Below, one piece after another: positions 51,544-59,491 of a stretch of DNA of 64,000 bases (within the stretch, counting starts at the first letter, position 1; every line of letters starts with the position of its first letter). The stretch is from Holdemania sp. Marseille-P2844 (GTDB lineage: Bacteria; Bacillota_I; Bacilli_A; Erysipelotrichales; Erysipelotrichaceae): the NCBI RefSeq assembly GCF_900120005.1, contig NZ_LT635453.1, positions 310,001 through 374,000 on the forward strand, in the 5' to 3' direction. The position numbers were made by a program, and so were the translations under genes. The notes beneath the pieces were generated by a model. That model ran no database searches and was not told where the DNA came from. It saw only the letters and a list, made by a program, of their open reading frames with translations.

Positions 51544-52908
51544 CTATTTCATGAATTTCCGAACAAGCTTTGCTTTCCAAGGAGAAACAGGCTGATAGCG
51601 GATTGGCAGGTCGATGAATGTTGATTTATTGACGATGCTTTTCATATGGGAGAAGGCTGCGAAGCTGGCATAACCATGATAACCGCCCATGCCGCTGTAT
51701 CCAACGCCGCCGAAAGGCATCGCCGTGGTCGCTAAATGAATGATCGTGTCGTTAAGGCAACCGCCGCCGAAGGAACATTCGCGCAGGAAGCGATCCTGAT
51801 GTTTATGATTTTCGCTGAACAGATAAGCGGCCAGCGGTTTCTCCCGCTGTTGGATAAAGCGCAGCGCTTCGCTGAAATGCGTATAGGTCAGAATCGGAAG
51901 GATCGGGCCGAAGATTTCTTCCTGCATTAAACTTGAATTGGGATCCGGATCGACGACCAATGTCGGCATGAGTTTGTGCTGGTTCCAGAGTCCGCCGTAA
52001 ACAACCGGCTGATCCGCCAAGAGTTCATTCAGCCGCTGTTCATGTTTCTCATTGATGATTCGCGGATAGTTTTCATTTAATGTCGGATTTGTACCATACT
52101 GCCGTGTGATTTCAGAACGCAGCGCTTCGATCAACGGTTCTTTTACACGGGAATCCACTAAAATGTAGTCTGGGGCCACACAGGTTTGTCCGGCGTTGAG
52201 CAGCTTGCCGAAAATGATCCGGCGTGCGGCCAGTTCGATATCGGCGGATGCGTCAACCAGACACGGACTCTTTCCGCCTAATTCCAAGGTTACCGGCGTC
52301 AGCCAGCGTGATGCCTTTTCCATCACCAGCCGGCCGACCTGGACGCCGCCAGTGAAAAAGATCGTGTCGAAACGTTGTTCTAAGAGCTCGGTATTTTCTG
52401 CCCGGCCGCCCTCAATGACGGCGACATAACATTCGTCATAAATGATGTTCAGCAGCTTGGCAATACAATGGGAGGTTGCCGGTGCATAAGCGGACGGTTT
52501 AACGATCGCACAGTTACCGGCGGCCAGTGCGCCGATCAGCGGACTCATCGTCAGCTGGAATGGATAATTCCACGGCGCCATGATCAAAGCCACGCCAAGT
52601 GGTTCGGCCATCGTGAAGCTGACAGCTGGAAATTGAGCTAACGGCGTCGGGACACGTTGGAACCCCATCCATTTTTTTAAATTTTTTCGTGCGTAATTCA
52701 GTTCCTCAAAGACCATGCCGATCTCGGTCATATAAGACTCAAAATTAGATTTTCCCAGATCCTGTTTCAGAGCTTCCATGATTTCCAGTTCATGTTCCTG
52801 GATCACGCGTTTCAATAGCGTCAGCGCTTCGAAACGAAACGCATAGCTCAATGTCGCGTGCGTATTAAAATAAGCCCGCTGATTTTCTACACAGGTTTTA
52901 ATATTCAT
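51544..52908 (-). CDS. Aldehyde dehydrogenase (class 3-like)
   Basis: A 454-residue NAD(P)-dependent enzyme oxidising aldehydes to acids. Motifs: PWNYPFQLTMSPLIGALAAGN (cofactor/substrate binding), FFTGG, the general base in LELGGKSP (Glu, about 209), and the nucleophile in GQTCVAPDY (Cys, about 243). The C-terminal ending FIDLPIRYQPVSPWK is typical of the YwdH/AldH short type near 455 residues. AGGAGGATTTATGT precedes the ATG. Stands alone. Substrate unknown, probably a medium-chain or aromatic aldehyde. Confidence 0.94.
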   Translation of the reverse strand: MNIKTCVENQRAYFNTHATLSYAFRFEALTLLKRVIQEHELEIMEALKQDLGKSNFESYMTEIGMVFEELNYARKNLKKWMGFQRVPTPLAQFPAVSFTMAEPLGVALIMAPWNYPFQLTMSPLIGALAAGNCAIVKPSAYAPATSHCIAKLLNIIYDECYVAVIEGGRAENTELLEQRFDTIFFTGGVQVGRLVMEKASRWLTPVTLELGGKSPCLVDASADIELAARRIIFGKLLNAGQTCVAPDYILVDSRVKEPLIEALRSEITRQYGTNPTLNENYPRIINEKHEQRLNELLADQPVVYGGLWNQHKLMPTLVVDPDPNSSLMQEEIFGPILPILTYTHFSEALRFIQQREKPLAAYLFSENHKHQDRFLRECSFGGGCLNDTIIHLATTAMPFGGVGYSGMGGYHGYASFAAFSHMKSIVNKSTFIDLPIRYQPVSPWKAKLVRKFMK

Positions 52909-53446
52909 ACATAAATCCTCCTGTTTTCCTTATTGTATCACGAAGCGGGAAATGGCAGGTGAAAGAATGCTGAGATTCGTGAAAGGGAAGCGGATAAGCA
53001 CTCCTTCTATTCCATCGACAGAATCTTCAGGTCTTCGCCGGCAATCAGATCTGATCGTTTTTGTGAAGAATTATGTTGATGCAGAATTGTTGATGAGTCT
53101 GTGATCTGAAAGTATCTTTAAAGCTGAAATTTTCATTCCCAACAGAATGAGAAAATCCAATAATAAAATAAAAAATTAGAATATTTTGTTGCAGGAGTTC
53201 AACACCTACTTCATTTGAATTGACTTCAAGGAAGTCCCTCAATTTCTGATGTGAACGGCACAGGATCATTGCTTTCATGGATCAGGATAATCAAACTTAG
53301 TGGAAAGAATGATAAGCTGAACGGCAATCGGTTTGATCGCGCTGATTGTATCGCGGAGCGTGCTGGTGAATAGTTCAGGGTAGCTGAACGCTTAGCCTTG
53401 TATTAGTTTCTCTATTCCCGGTTTTCAACGAAAGAAAAAGAAGGTC
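52909..53446. other. 538-base interval without a supported gene
   Basis: Apart from the ribosome site of the aldehyde dehydrogenase, nothing convincing is seen. A 77-codon minus-strand frame (53045-53278) lacks a ribosome site and shows no domain. The composition shifts to AT-rich in the middle, which could be decayed coding DNA. Confidence 0.5.
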
Positions 53447-53926
53447 TTAATCAAGGTCAAAAAGAACGTCTTCGTAATTTTGGACATAATATCGAAGATT
53501 CTTTCGACCTTTGCGAACGATCGTGTGTCCTTCGGCTTCCAACTTTGCTTTTTGCGCCAGGACGCCGCCAGGATATTTCGGGTTCAGTTCCCCTTCCGCT
53601 TTAAGCGTCCGCCAATAGGGTGTTTCATCCTCTGATCGCTGGAAGCTGGCCCAGGCGGCAATCGACACGAAAATGCCGGCGGTGATCGGTTCTGTAAAAT
53701 CAGTGCCGCTGGTTCGGGCGAAGTATTCACGAAGCGTCCCGACAGTGATCACCTTACCCCAGGGCACACGTTTCATCATGCGGTCGTAGTCGATCGGCGG
53801 GGCAAAAAACATCCGGTTTCCACCGTATTTCTCAATACTTTTGGGATCGGTGATGATCTGAATTTTTGGCATGTCTTTTTTGTCCTGCAGCATGGCGTTG
53901 AAATCTTTTAATTCTTCGTTGGCCAT
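53447..53926 (-). CDS. MGMT-like (alkyltransferase-like) protein
   Basis: A 159-residue protein. VPWGKVITVGTLREYFAR followed by FTEPITAGIFVSIAAWASF is the DNA-binding winged-helix part of O6-alkylguanine transferase relatives. The standard PCHR active-site motif is absent, and there is no cysteine at all in the protein. TPYWRTLKAEGELNPKYPGG continues the family pattern. Such Cys-less proteins (alkyltransferase-like) flag alkylated bases for nucleotide excision repair. The ATG at 53926 follows AAGAGGTGATTTT; the frame extends upstream without a site. Confidence 0.8.
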   Translation of the reverse strand: MANEELKDFNAMLQDKKDMPKIQIITDPKSIEKYGGNRMFFAPPIDYDRMMKRVPWGKVITVGTLREYFARTSGTDFTEPITAGIFVSIAAWASFQRSEDETPYWRTLKAEGELNPKYPGGVLAQKAKLEAEGHTIVRKGRKNLRYYVQNYEDVLFDLD

Positions 53927-54059
53927 AAAATCACCTCTTGCCTTAAGCATAGCGGCTTTTGTAACTTCCTGCAATGAGACTGTTTTATAAATTTCCAACT
54001 ATTTCATAACTCAAATTTTATTTCTCGTTACTGTTTGCCGTGCAGAGGAAAAATTCAAT

Positions 54060-54255
54060 TTGCCCGCACAGTTTGGAAAGAAGCAGGATGACAACGGAAA
54101 AGATCCGTATTCTTTTCATGCGGGTGAGTCGAGACTGCCGGTCAGCTATGCCTGAGATGGGAGATGGTAGAGAAATACAATTCCTTATGCGACCATGCTG
54201 CGCGGATTTCTTTGAACGCTCTGCCGCACGGTGTTCGCTCACTACTCAGGGGAAA
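54060..54255. repeat. Possible dispersed repeat between the MGMT-like gene and a gene remnant
   Basis: The minus strand reads GAGCGAACACCGTGCGGCAG, then CATCTCAGGCATAGCTGACC and GAATACGGATCTTTTCCGTT. It resembles the kind of short non-coding repeat often mis-called as small ORFs in gut Firmicutes. There is no second copy in the window, so this is a recollection-based suspicion. Its open frames on both strands have no ribosome site. Confidence 0.3.
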
Positions 54256-54267
54256 GTCAGACTGGGG

Positions 54268-54462
54268 ATGACGTTTAATAAAAGGTCAGGAACTGTTGAA
54301 GTGAATACCGTGATCAAGACGGCCGGCATGAAATCCAAACGGGAAGAAGCGCTGGCATTCTATGGCATTACGCCGCAGACGGCGGTGATCGGCGATTGTA
54401 AGCGCGTCGGCTGGGTGATGGAAGCGACGCATGTCGGATATTTCTTCGCAATGAGCTTATAG
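54268..54462 (+). pseudogene. C-terminal remnant of a 2-enoate reductase / NADH:flavin oxidoreductase
   Basis: Sixty-four codons remain. VNTVIKTAGMKSKREEALAF, ITPQTAVIGDCKRVGWVMEATHVGYF match the last part of Old-Yellow-Enzyme-type enoate reductases, where the NAD/FAD domain ends in a VIGDC...EAI-x-x-G pattern. The catalytic barrel and Fe-S domain are absent. The sequence before 54268 is unrelated (the suspected repeat). A terminator lies at 54497-54529. It is a dead fragment, fitting a genome rich in reductases. Confidence 0.65.
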
Positions 54463-54496
54463 AGGGAATCAGTTCTCAATCCTCATGATTAAAATG

Positions 54497-54529
54497 AAAA
54501 AGGAAAGCCGACAAAGACTTTCCTTTTTT
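54497..54529. terminator. Hairpin terminator
   Basis: AAAAAGGAAAG (54497-54507) pairs with CTTTCCTTTTT (54518-54528) with T-rich ends on both strands. It ends the remnant's transcript and could also stop the minus-strand gene at 54599. Confidence 0.8.
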
Positions 54530-54598
54530 ACGGTCAATTAACAGACAAGATTGCTTTGAAATCAGTTTTTCTGGGAAACAGGCGAAAGAAAAATTGCA

Positions 54599-55066
54599 TT
54601 ATCCGCAATTTCGGGCATGGTTCCAATGGATTCCGATATGACCGATACCCAAAATCACAACAGATACGCAGAGGAATGGATTGTGGTTAGCGATTCCCAG
54701 CAGGAAAAAAGCCATGACCGGCAAAGTCGCGCCCGCAACCGGAATCTTGAGAAAAGGGGCATAGAAATCCCGCAGCGTCTGCGGACTTCGAAAATAATGG
54801 ATCCAGAAGCCTTCGTAGCCCAGCATCATCGCCAGGGACAAAAGAAAACAAAGCTGTTCCCGAAATCCTGAATAAGCTGATTGACTCTCGAAGAAGGCAA
54901 ACACGGTAACCAGAACCTGACCGATTCTTTCCATGCGTACCAGCGATGGTTTTTCTTTTGCCACCGCGACTTCGTAACCTTGCGGTTTGTGCCACGTCCA
55001 GAAGAGATTGGGCAGAAACAAGCCGGTCAAATAGATCAGACCTGGGAATGAGAATTTCCACGACAT
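54599..55066 (-). CDS. Integral membrane protein, unknown function
   Basis: A 155-residue protein with four to five hydrophobic helices (about 5-22, 47-66, 70-92, 106-126 and 131-148). The motif LPNLFWTWHKPQGY after the first helix and HIGIHWNHARNCG at the C-terminus are conserved-looking, with clustered Trp/His/Asn. The ATG at 55066 follows AAAAAGGTGTTCCT. It lies just downstream of the TetR gene in the same direction (67-base gap) and may share its transcript and control. Family not recognised with certainty. Confidence 0.75.
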   Translation of the reverse strand: MSWKFSFPGLIYLTGLFLPNLFWTWHKPQGYEVAVAKEKPSLVRMERIGQVLVTVFAFFESQSAYSGFREQLCFLLSLAMMLGYEGFWIHYFRSPQTLRDFYAPFLKIPVAGATLPVMAFFLLGIANHNPFLCVSVVILGIGHIGIHWNHARNCG

Positions 55067-55132
55067 AGGAACACCTTTTTCTAAAATTATCAAAAAGAAA
55101 AATATGACTTGAATTCATCAGAGATGCAGAGG

Positions 55133-55732
55133 TTAAGCTGGAAGGTTTAAATTTAAAGCAACTTCCAGCGCTTTGCCGATACAGGCTGAAAACATTAAAT
55201 CAAAGTAAACCGCAAGTTCTTTCGCGGGTATAGTCATCCCTTCTTCAACCCAATCCGCAATTACGGCCATGGATCCTTTGGAATGATAATTGATGACAAA
55301 GTTGATTCGTTGGGTATCGACTTCTTTTAGCAAGCCCTGATCTTTATAATCCCTGATTGTCAATTCTGCGCACATCCGGAGGTTTTCCTGTGTTTCTTTC
55401 AGCATATAGCTGATCAGATCGTTTTGTCCGCGGATTTTAAGTGCTTGCAGATAAAAGGCTTTAGCCCTTTCCATTTCGCCAAGATAGAGAGGAGAAATCG
55501 CATCCCAATTTGAGGTTGGACCATCAATAATTTTGCGAACTGGCAGCGTGATATCCTGATGAAAAATCCAACAGATCAGTTCTTCTTTGTCACAGAAATG
55601 ATAGTAGAAGGTTCCCCGATTGATATTACATTGATCAGCTAACTCCTGGACAGTGATGCTTTCTAATTTTCTTTGCATACACATTGATTTTAAGGCATTT
55701 GCTAGTAAATTCCGTGTTAAGCTGTTTCGCAT
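55133..55732 (-). CDS. TetR-family transcriptional regulator
   Basis: A 199-residue TetR protein. HTH at about 10-57 (KLESITVQELADQCNINRGT then FYYHFCDKEEL). The C-terminal helical domain resembles the DhaS/TetR_C_7-type group. GGGAGGGGATCTATA precedes the ATG. It is divergent from the third flavin reductase, and the 154-base region between them contains a cluster of three half-sites (55756-55791) on its own promoter. It probably represses itself and the reductase, responding to the reductase's substrate or a related compound. Confidence 0.92.
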   Translation of the reverse strand: MRNSLTRNLLANALKSMCMQRKLESITVQELADQCNINRGTFYYHFCDKEELICWIFHQDITLPVRKIIDGPTSNWDAISPLYLGEMERAKAFYLQALKIRGQNDLISYMLKETQENLRMCAELTIRDYKDQGLLKEVDTQRINFVINYHSKGSMAVIADWVEEGMTIPAKELAVYFDLMFSACIGKALEVALNLNLPA

Positions 55733-55755
55733 TATAGATCCCCTCCCTTTCTAAT

Positions 55756-55791
55756 TTCAACATTTTATGTGAAATGTTGAACAATTCAACA
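55756..55791. promoter_or_regulatory. TetR operator cluster with three half-sites
   Basis: TTCAACATTT (55756-55765) and AAATGTTGAA (55772-55781) form a perfect inverted repeat with a six-base centre. TGTTGAA (55775-55781) is then reused with TTCAACA (55785-55791) around a three-base centre. A minus-strand promoter, TTGAAT and TAAAAT 16 bases apart, overlaps the cluster. For the + strand, TATAAT at 55811-55816 lies just beyond it. Confidence 0.8.
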
Positions 55792-55886
55792 ATAATCCTT
55801 TAGTTGTCGATATAATTTAAGTTTAACACATGCTATTCTGGAGTCAACAATAGTCATGATAATGGACTAATCTGAAGGAGGAACTT

Positions 55887-57659
55887 ATGCGAAGCGTAAA
55901 GAAATTAACGACAAGTTTTATCAGTCTTTTGCTTATGGTCTCTTTAACGGGATGCCAGAATGAACCAACGTCACAGCCAGCATCTTCGACAGGCTATACG
56001 CCGGGTACTTATGAAGGAGTTGGAGCGGGCATGAATGGAGAAGTTCATGTCGCTGTTACCTTTGATAAGGATTCTATTACCGCGATTGAAATCAAAGATA
56101 ATGTGGAAACCATTTCAATCTCGAAACCGGCTTTGACAAGACTGCCACAGGATATTGTGCAAAATCAATCGTTAAATGTGGACTTGGCCAGCGGCGCAAC
56201 GATTTCCAGCAATGCGGTGATTACCGCTGTCGGTGAGGCCGTCAAGCAAGCAGGTGGAGATGTAGATGCTTTAAAAAGCAAAGCGAAACCTGAAATTGAA
56301 GTCCAACCGGATGAGCAGACGGAAACGGATATTGTTGTCGTCGGCAGCGGTCTGGCTGGAGTGTCAGCCGCGTTGGAAGCCGCAAATCGGGGAAAATCGG
56401 TGCTGTTGGTGGAAAAGATGGAAGCCTATGGCGGATCCTCTGCACAATCCGGAGGGGCTGTTTGTTACACGCTGGAAAATTCTGATTTTACAGAACAAGA
56501 TTATGCGGAATGGTTGATCCAGATGGGGCATGACGGAGAAAACATCAACGAAGAATTAATTCGGAAGATCGCCTCAATGACAGGGGATAGTCTTGAATTT
56601 TTACGCGATCGAGCTGGTGTTGACATTTCTTTTCCGGTTCGGGAAACATTGGCACACAATACGGTTTCTTATCTGGTTTCAACAAAGAAAAGTGTTGTTC
56701 TCGGAGCAGGCGGTTTAATTATTGAACCTTTCATCGAAAAATTAACTGCGATGAATAACGTTACACTGTTAAACCGGACAAAAGCAGAATCGTTGATTGT
56801 TGATGATACAGGCGCTGTATGCGGCATTCAGGCAGTCAGAGCTGATGGTAGTTCACTGACGGTAAAAGCGGATGCGGTAATTCTCGCGACAGGCGGCTGG
56901 GACCGAAATTCGGAACTTACAGAAAAACTGGCTCCAGGCTTTGCCAACAGTGTTCATTTAACTGGAACCGGAAATACTGGGGATGGCATATTGATGGCGG
57001 AAGCTATCGGTGCAGCGATCAATGAACAATTACCAGCTTGCGTGGATGGATTTATGGGCTTGCCGGTTACGCTGACCAGTGATTTTATTTTAGTAAATCA
57101 ACAGGGAGAACGTTTTGTCAACGAGAACACAGTGAATATTGAAGTCTTTAATGCCATTGCCCGGCAGGAAGGTGGGCTACATTATTATATTTATGACGCG
57201 AATGAACTCTTTGAATTCGTAAATACGACAGATCGTGCAGCACTGGAATCTGCAGCTCAGGCAGGCACTGTGCTGAGCGCGGATACGATTGAAGAATTAG
57301 CTGAGCAAATAAAGGTGGATCCTTCAGCTTTACGTGTAACGGTGGACCGTTACAACAGTTTTGCAGGAGGTCAGGATTCAGATTTTGGCAAAGATATGAC
57401 AAACGTGCAGCCATTTGAAAACGGACCTTTTTATGCAATGTCGGGTGTTCCCTATATTATGACGGCTTATGGCGGACCTGTTGTCGATGAAGAGTGCCGC
57501 GTTCTTAATCAGGAAGGGCATATCATTTCAGGGCTATACGCAGCTGGTGAACTTGCGGCTTCTAATTGGACCGGACAGGATTCGATTGGACATGGGATGA
57601 GCCTGCAGGATGCGATGAGTACGGGACGGCTCGCCGCGCTATCAGCATCAAGAGAATAA
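55887..57659 (+). CDS. Secreted FMN/FAD fumarate-reductase-like flavoprotein (lipoprotein), copy 3
   Basis: A 590-residue lipoprotein: lipobox VSLTGC (Cys23), FMN-binding domain (about 38-120) with the flavinylation motif ASGATISS, FAD domain starting IVVVGSGLAGVSAA (about 148), and C-terminal ISGLYAAGELAASNWTG. The order and size match copy 1, but the two differ at most positions. Likely role: terminal reductase taking electrons at the outer membrane face for an organic acceptor. GAAGGAGGAACTT precedes the ATG. A TetR regulator is divergent with shared operator sites, so it is probably induced by its substrate. Confidence 0.93.
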   Translation: MRSVKKLTTSFISLLLMVSLTGCQNEPTSQPASSTGYTPGTYEGVGAGMNGEVHVAVTFDKDSITAIEIKDNVETISISKPALTRLPQDIVQNQSLNVDLASGATISSNAVITAVGEAVKQAGGDVDALKSKAKPEIEVQPDEQTETDIVVVGSGLAGVSAALEAANRGKSVLLVEKMEAYGGSSAQSGGAVCYTLENSDFTEQDYAEWLIQMGHDGENINEELIRKIASMTGDSLEFLRDRAGVDISFPVRETLAHNTVSYLVSTKKSVVLGAGGLIIEPFIEKLTAMNNVTLLNRTKAESLIVDDTGAVCGIQAVRADGSSLTVKADAVILATGGWDRNSELTEKLAPGFANSVHLTGTGNTGDGILMAEAIGAAINEQLPACVDGFMGLPVTLTSDFILVNQQGERFVNENTVNIEVFNAIARQEGGLHYYIYDANELFEFVNTTDRAALESAAQAGTVLSADTIEELAEQIKVDPSALRVTVDRYNSFAGGQDSDFGKDMTNVQPFENGPFYAMSGVPYIMTAYGGPVVDEECRVLNQEGHIISGLYAAGELAASNWTGQDSIGHGMSLQDAMSTGRLAALSASRE

Positions 57660-57679
57660 AATACGTCAGATTGCCCATC

Positions 57680-57721
57680 AGGAAACGAGGTTTTCATGAA
57701 GGTCTCGTTTTCCTGTTTTTC
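57680..57721 (+). terminator. Terminator of reductase copy 3
   Basis: AGGAAACGAG (57680-57689) pairs with CTCGTTTTCCT (57704-57714), followed by TTTTT. Confidence 0.85.
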
Positions 57722-57731
57722 TATATTACAT

Positions 57732-57762
57732 AAAAAACGGAAGACGCTTTGATCTTCCGTTT
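57732..57762 (-). terminator. Terminator of rodA
   Basis: AACGGAAGA (57736-57744) pairs with TCTTCCGTT (57753-57761); on the minus strand six T follow. Confidence 0.85.
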
Positions 57763-57802
57763 ATCATTTTCTGCATTCCCGGCATTGGGACAGGGGCTTA
57801 AG

Positions 57803-58999
57803 CTAGTGCATCAGCCGGCTCTTGTTTTCTGAACTCATCTGGAACACGATTGCCAGCGGAATCATATACGACAACATACTTGAGCCGCCGTAGGAAATAA
57901 ACGGCAGCGTAATGCCGGTGATCGGAAACAAACCGGTGATCATGCCCATGTTGACCAGCTGCTGAAACAATAACATGCCGATCATCCCCGCGACCATATA
58001 CCGCTCGCGCGGCTGATCATGCCGCGAGGCGATGCTGATCAGCTTTAAATCGAACGCCGTCAATAACGCGACGACCGAAGTCGTGCCGAGAAATCCGAAA
58101 TTCTGACCAATGACAGAGAAAATGAAGTCAGTTTGCGGCTCTGGAAAACGAATCAGGACTTCGCGGAAGCCATGGCCCGTTAAGCCGGAGGAACCGATCG
58201 TTAATAACGAGGTATACAGCTGGTTGCCCCAGGTATTGATGTATTTCTCCGTTTCCAGCCAGCCGTAAATCCGCCGCATTTTATAACCTCCGCCTAAGAC
58301 GGAGGATAAAAGATTCGGATAAAACTTGAACATGAAGATCAGTCCGCCGAAGCCGATGACTAAACCGGCCGCGCCCAGCCAGACCCATTCCTTGCGGACG
58401 CCCGAGACCGCCAGCATGACCAGGATACTGACGATGATGATTAGCGGGATCCCGGTATCGGGTTCCAAAAAGATCAGAATCAGCGGCGGGACGGCGATCT
58501 TGCCGACTTCCCAGAACAATTTGAAATCACTCGCAAACGACATTTCCGTCTTCCCGAGGTTATGCTCGTGGATAATATTGGCAACCATGATGATCAGCAC
58601 GACCTTCATGAACTCGCTGGGCTGAAAGGTGCCCAACCCGGGGATCTGATACCAGGCCGTCGTTCCGTTGATCGGTCGGATAAACCGGTCCGGCAGGTTG
58701 ATCACATACTTATCCACCAGTAAAATCGCTAACAGCACCATCAGAATCCAGTAAAAGATTTTGACGCCGGTAAATAACCGGTCGCTGCCAAACCGCGTCA
58801 GAAAGGCCAGCATCAGAAAGCCGATCGCATACCACATGCCCTGTTTCAGCCACAGATGCGTACCCTGCAAGCGCGTCGCCATGATCGGATCGGCGCAGTA
58901 GATCGCCAATAACGAAACGCAGGTCATCGCCAAAAGCAGAAGCATCAGCGTCCGGTCGATATGGAATTTCTTGTGGATCCGTTCCGGCTGTTGGCTCAT
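57803..58999 (-). CDS. rodA: Peptidoglycan polymerase of the SEDS family, RodA type
   Basis: A 398-residue membrane protein with about ten helices. SEDS hallmarks: ADPIMATRLQ near TM1, GLGTFQPSEFMKVVLIIMVA (about 125-145), a cytoplasmic GGGYKMRRIYGWL loop, and the C-terminal ISYGGSSMLSYM. RodA polymerises lipid II for side-wall growth with a class B PBP. The RodA assignment over FtsW or SpoVE rests on general similarity (WYQIPGLGTFQPSE), so it is likely but not certain. Its start overlaps the GNAT gene stop by four bases. Confidence 0.9.
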   Translation of the reverse strand: MSQQPERIHKKFHIDRTLMLLLLAMTCVSLLAIYCADPIMATRLQGTHLWLKQGMWYAIGFLMLAFLTRFGSDRLFTGVKIFYWILMVLLAILLVDKYVINLPDRFIRPINGTTAWYQIPGLGTFQPSEFMKVVLIIMVANIIHEHNLGKTEMSFASDFKLFWEVGKIAVPPLILIFLEPDTGIPLIIIVSILVMLAVSGVRKEWVWLGAAGLVIGFGGLIFMFKFYPNLLSSVLGGGYKMRRIYGWLETEKYINTWGNQLYTSLLTIGSSGLTGHGFREVLIRFPEPQTDFIFSVIGQNFGFLGTTSVVALLTAFDLKLISIASRHDQPRERYMVAGMIGMLLFQQLVNMGMITGLFPITGITLPFISYGGSSMLSYMIPLAIVFQMSSENKSRLMH

Positions 59000-59421
59000 A
59001 GCACTTTCTCCATCGTGACGTGACGAATGCCGGCCTCATAAAATGGCTCGGACACCGTGGTATATCCCAGCGATGCGTAGAAACCTTCAACTTGCGCCTG
59101 AGCATGCAAAACGATCTTCTTAAAGCGTGCCAGATGCGGATCTTTTTCAATCTCACGCATCATCAACGCTCCGACATGCTGCCCACGATAAGACTTCAGG
59201 ACGGCTACCCGTCCGATGTGAATTTCCTCGCCGAAGTCCAGTCCCCGGCAGCAGGCAACCGCTTCGCCCGCCTCGTTTTCCACCAGCCAGTGCATGGCGG
59301 TATCGTCGTCCTGATCCTGTTCAATATGCAGGTCGACCTGTTGTTCTATGACAAAGACTTCTGTGCGGATTCTGACAATCCGGAAGAAATCCGCCTGTGT
59401 TTCAGCAAACTTGGTTTTCAT
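58996..59421 (-). CDS. GNAT-family acetyltransferase
   Basis: A 141-residue enzyme that moves acetyl from CoA to an amine. The acetyl-CoA motif A is IGRVAVLKSYRGQHVGALMM (about 70-90), followed by HAQAQVEGFYASLGYTTVSEPFYEAGIRHVTMEK, resembling ElaA. The start is uncertain: ATG 59421 is 13 bases from AAAGGAG, while TTG 59430 is only four. It overlaps rodA at its end, so the two are coupled, although no functional link is known. Substrate unknown. Confidence 0.9.
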   Translation of the reverse strand: MKTKFAETQADFFRIVRIRTEVFVIEQQVDLHIEQDQDDDTAMHWLVENEAGEAVACCRGLDFGEEIHIGRVAVLKSYRGQHVGALMMREIEKDPHLARFKKIVLHAQAQVEGFYASLGYTTVSEPFYEAGIRHVTMEKVL

Positions 59422-59444
59422 GAAAGTCAAACCACTCCTTTCAT

Positions 59445-59473
59445 TTGAATCTGATGTACAATAATGGTATCAT
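59445..59473 (+). promoter_or_regulatory. Promoter of the PTS-like gene
   Basis: TTGAAT (59445-59450) and TATCAT (59468-59473) are 17 bases apart, 19 bases before the ATG. Confidence 0.7.
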
Positions 59474-59491
59474 AATAGGCGAGGTGATGGT

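Noticed and set aside
53045-53278. 77-codon minus frame in the 538-base gap
   Set aside because: It has no ribosome site or recognisable domain; the low-complexity hydrophobic run is consistent with AT-rich non-coding DNA.
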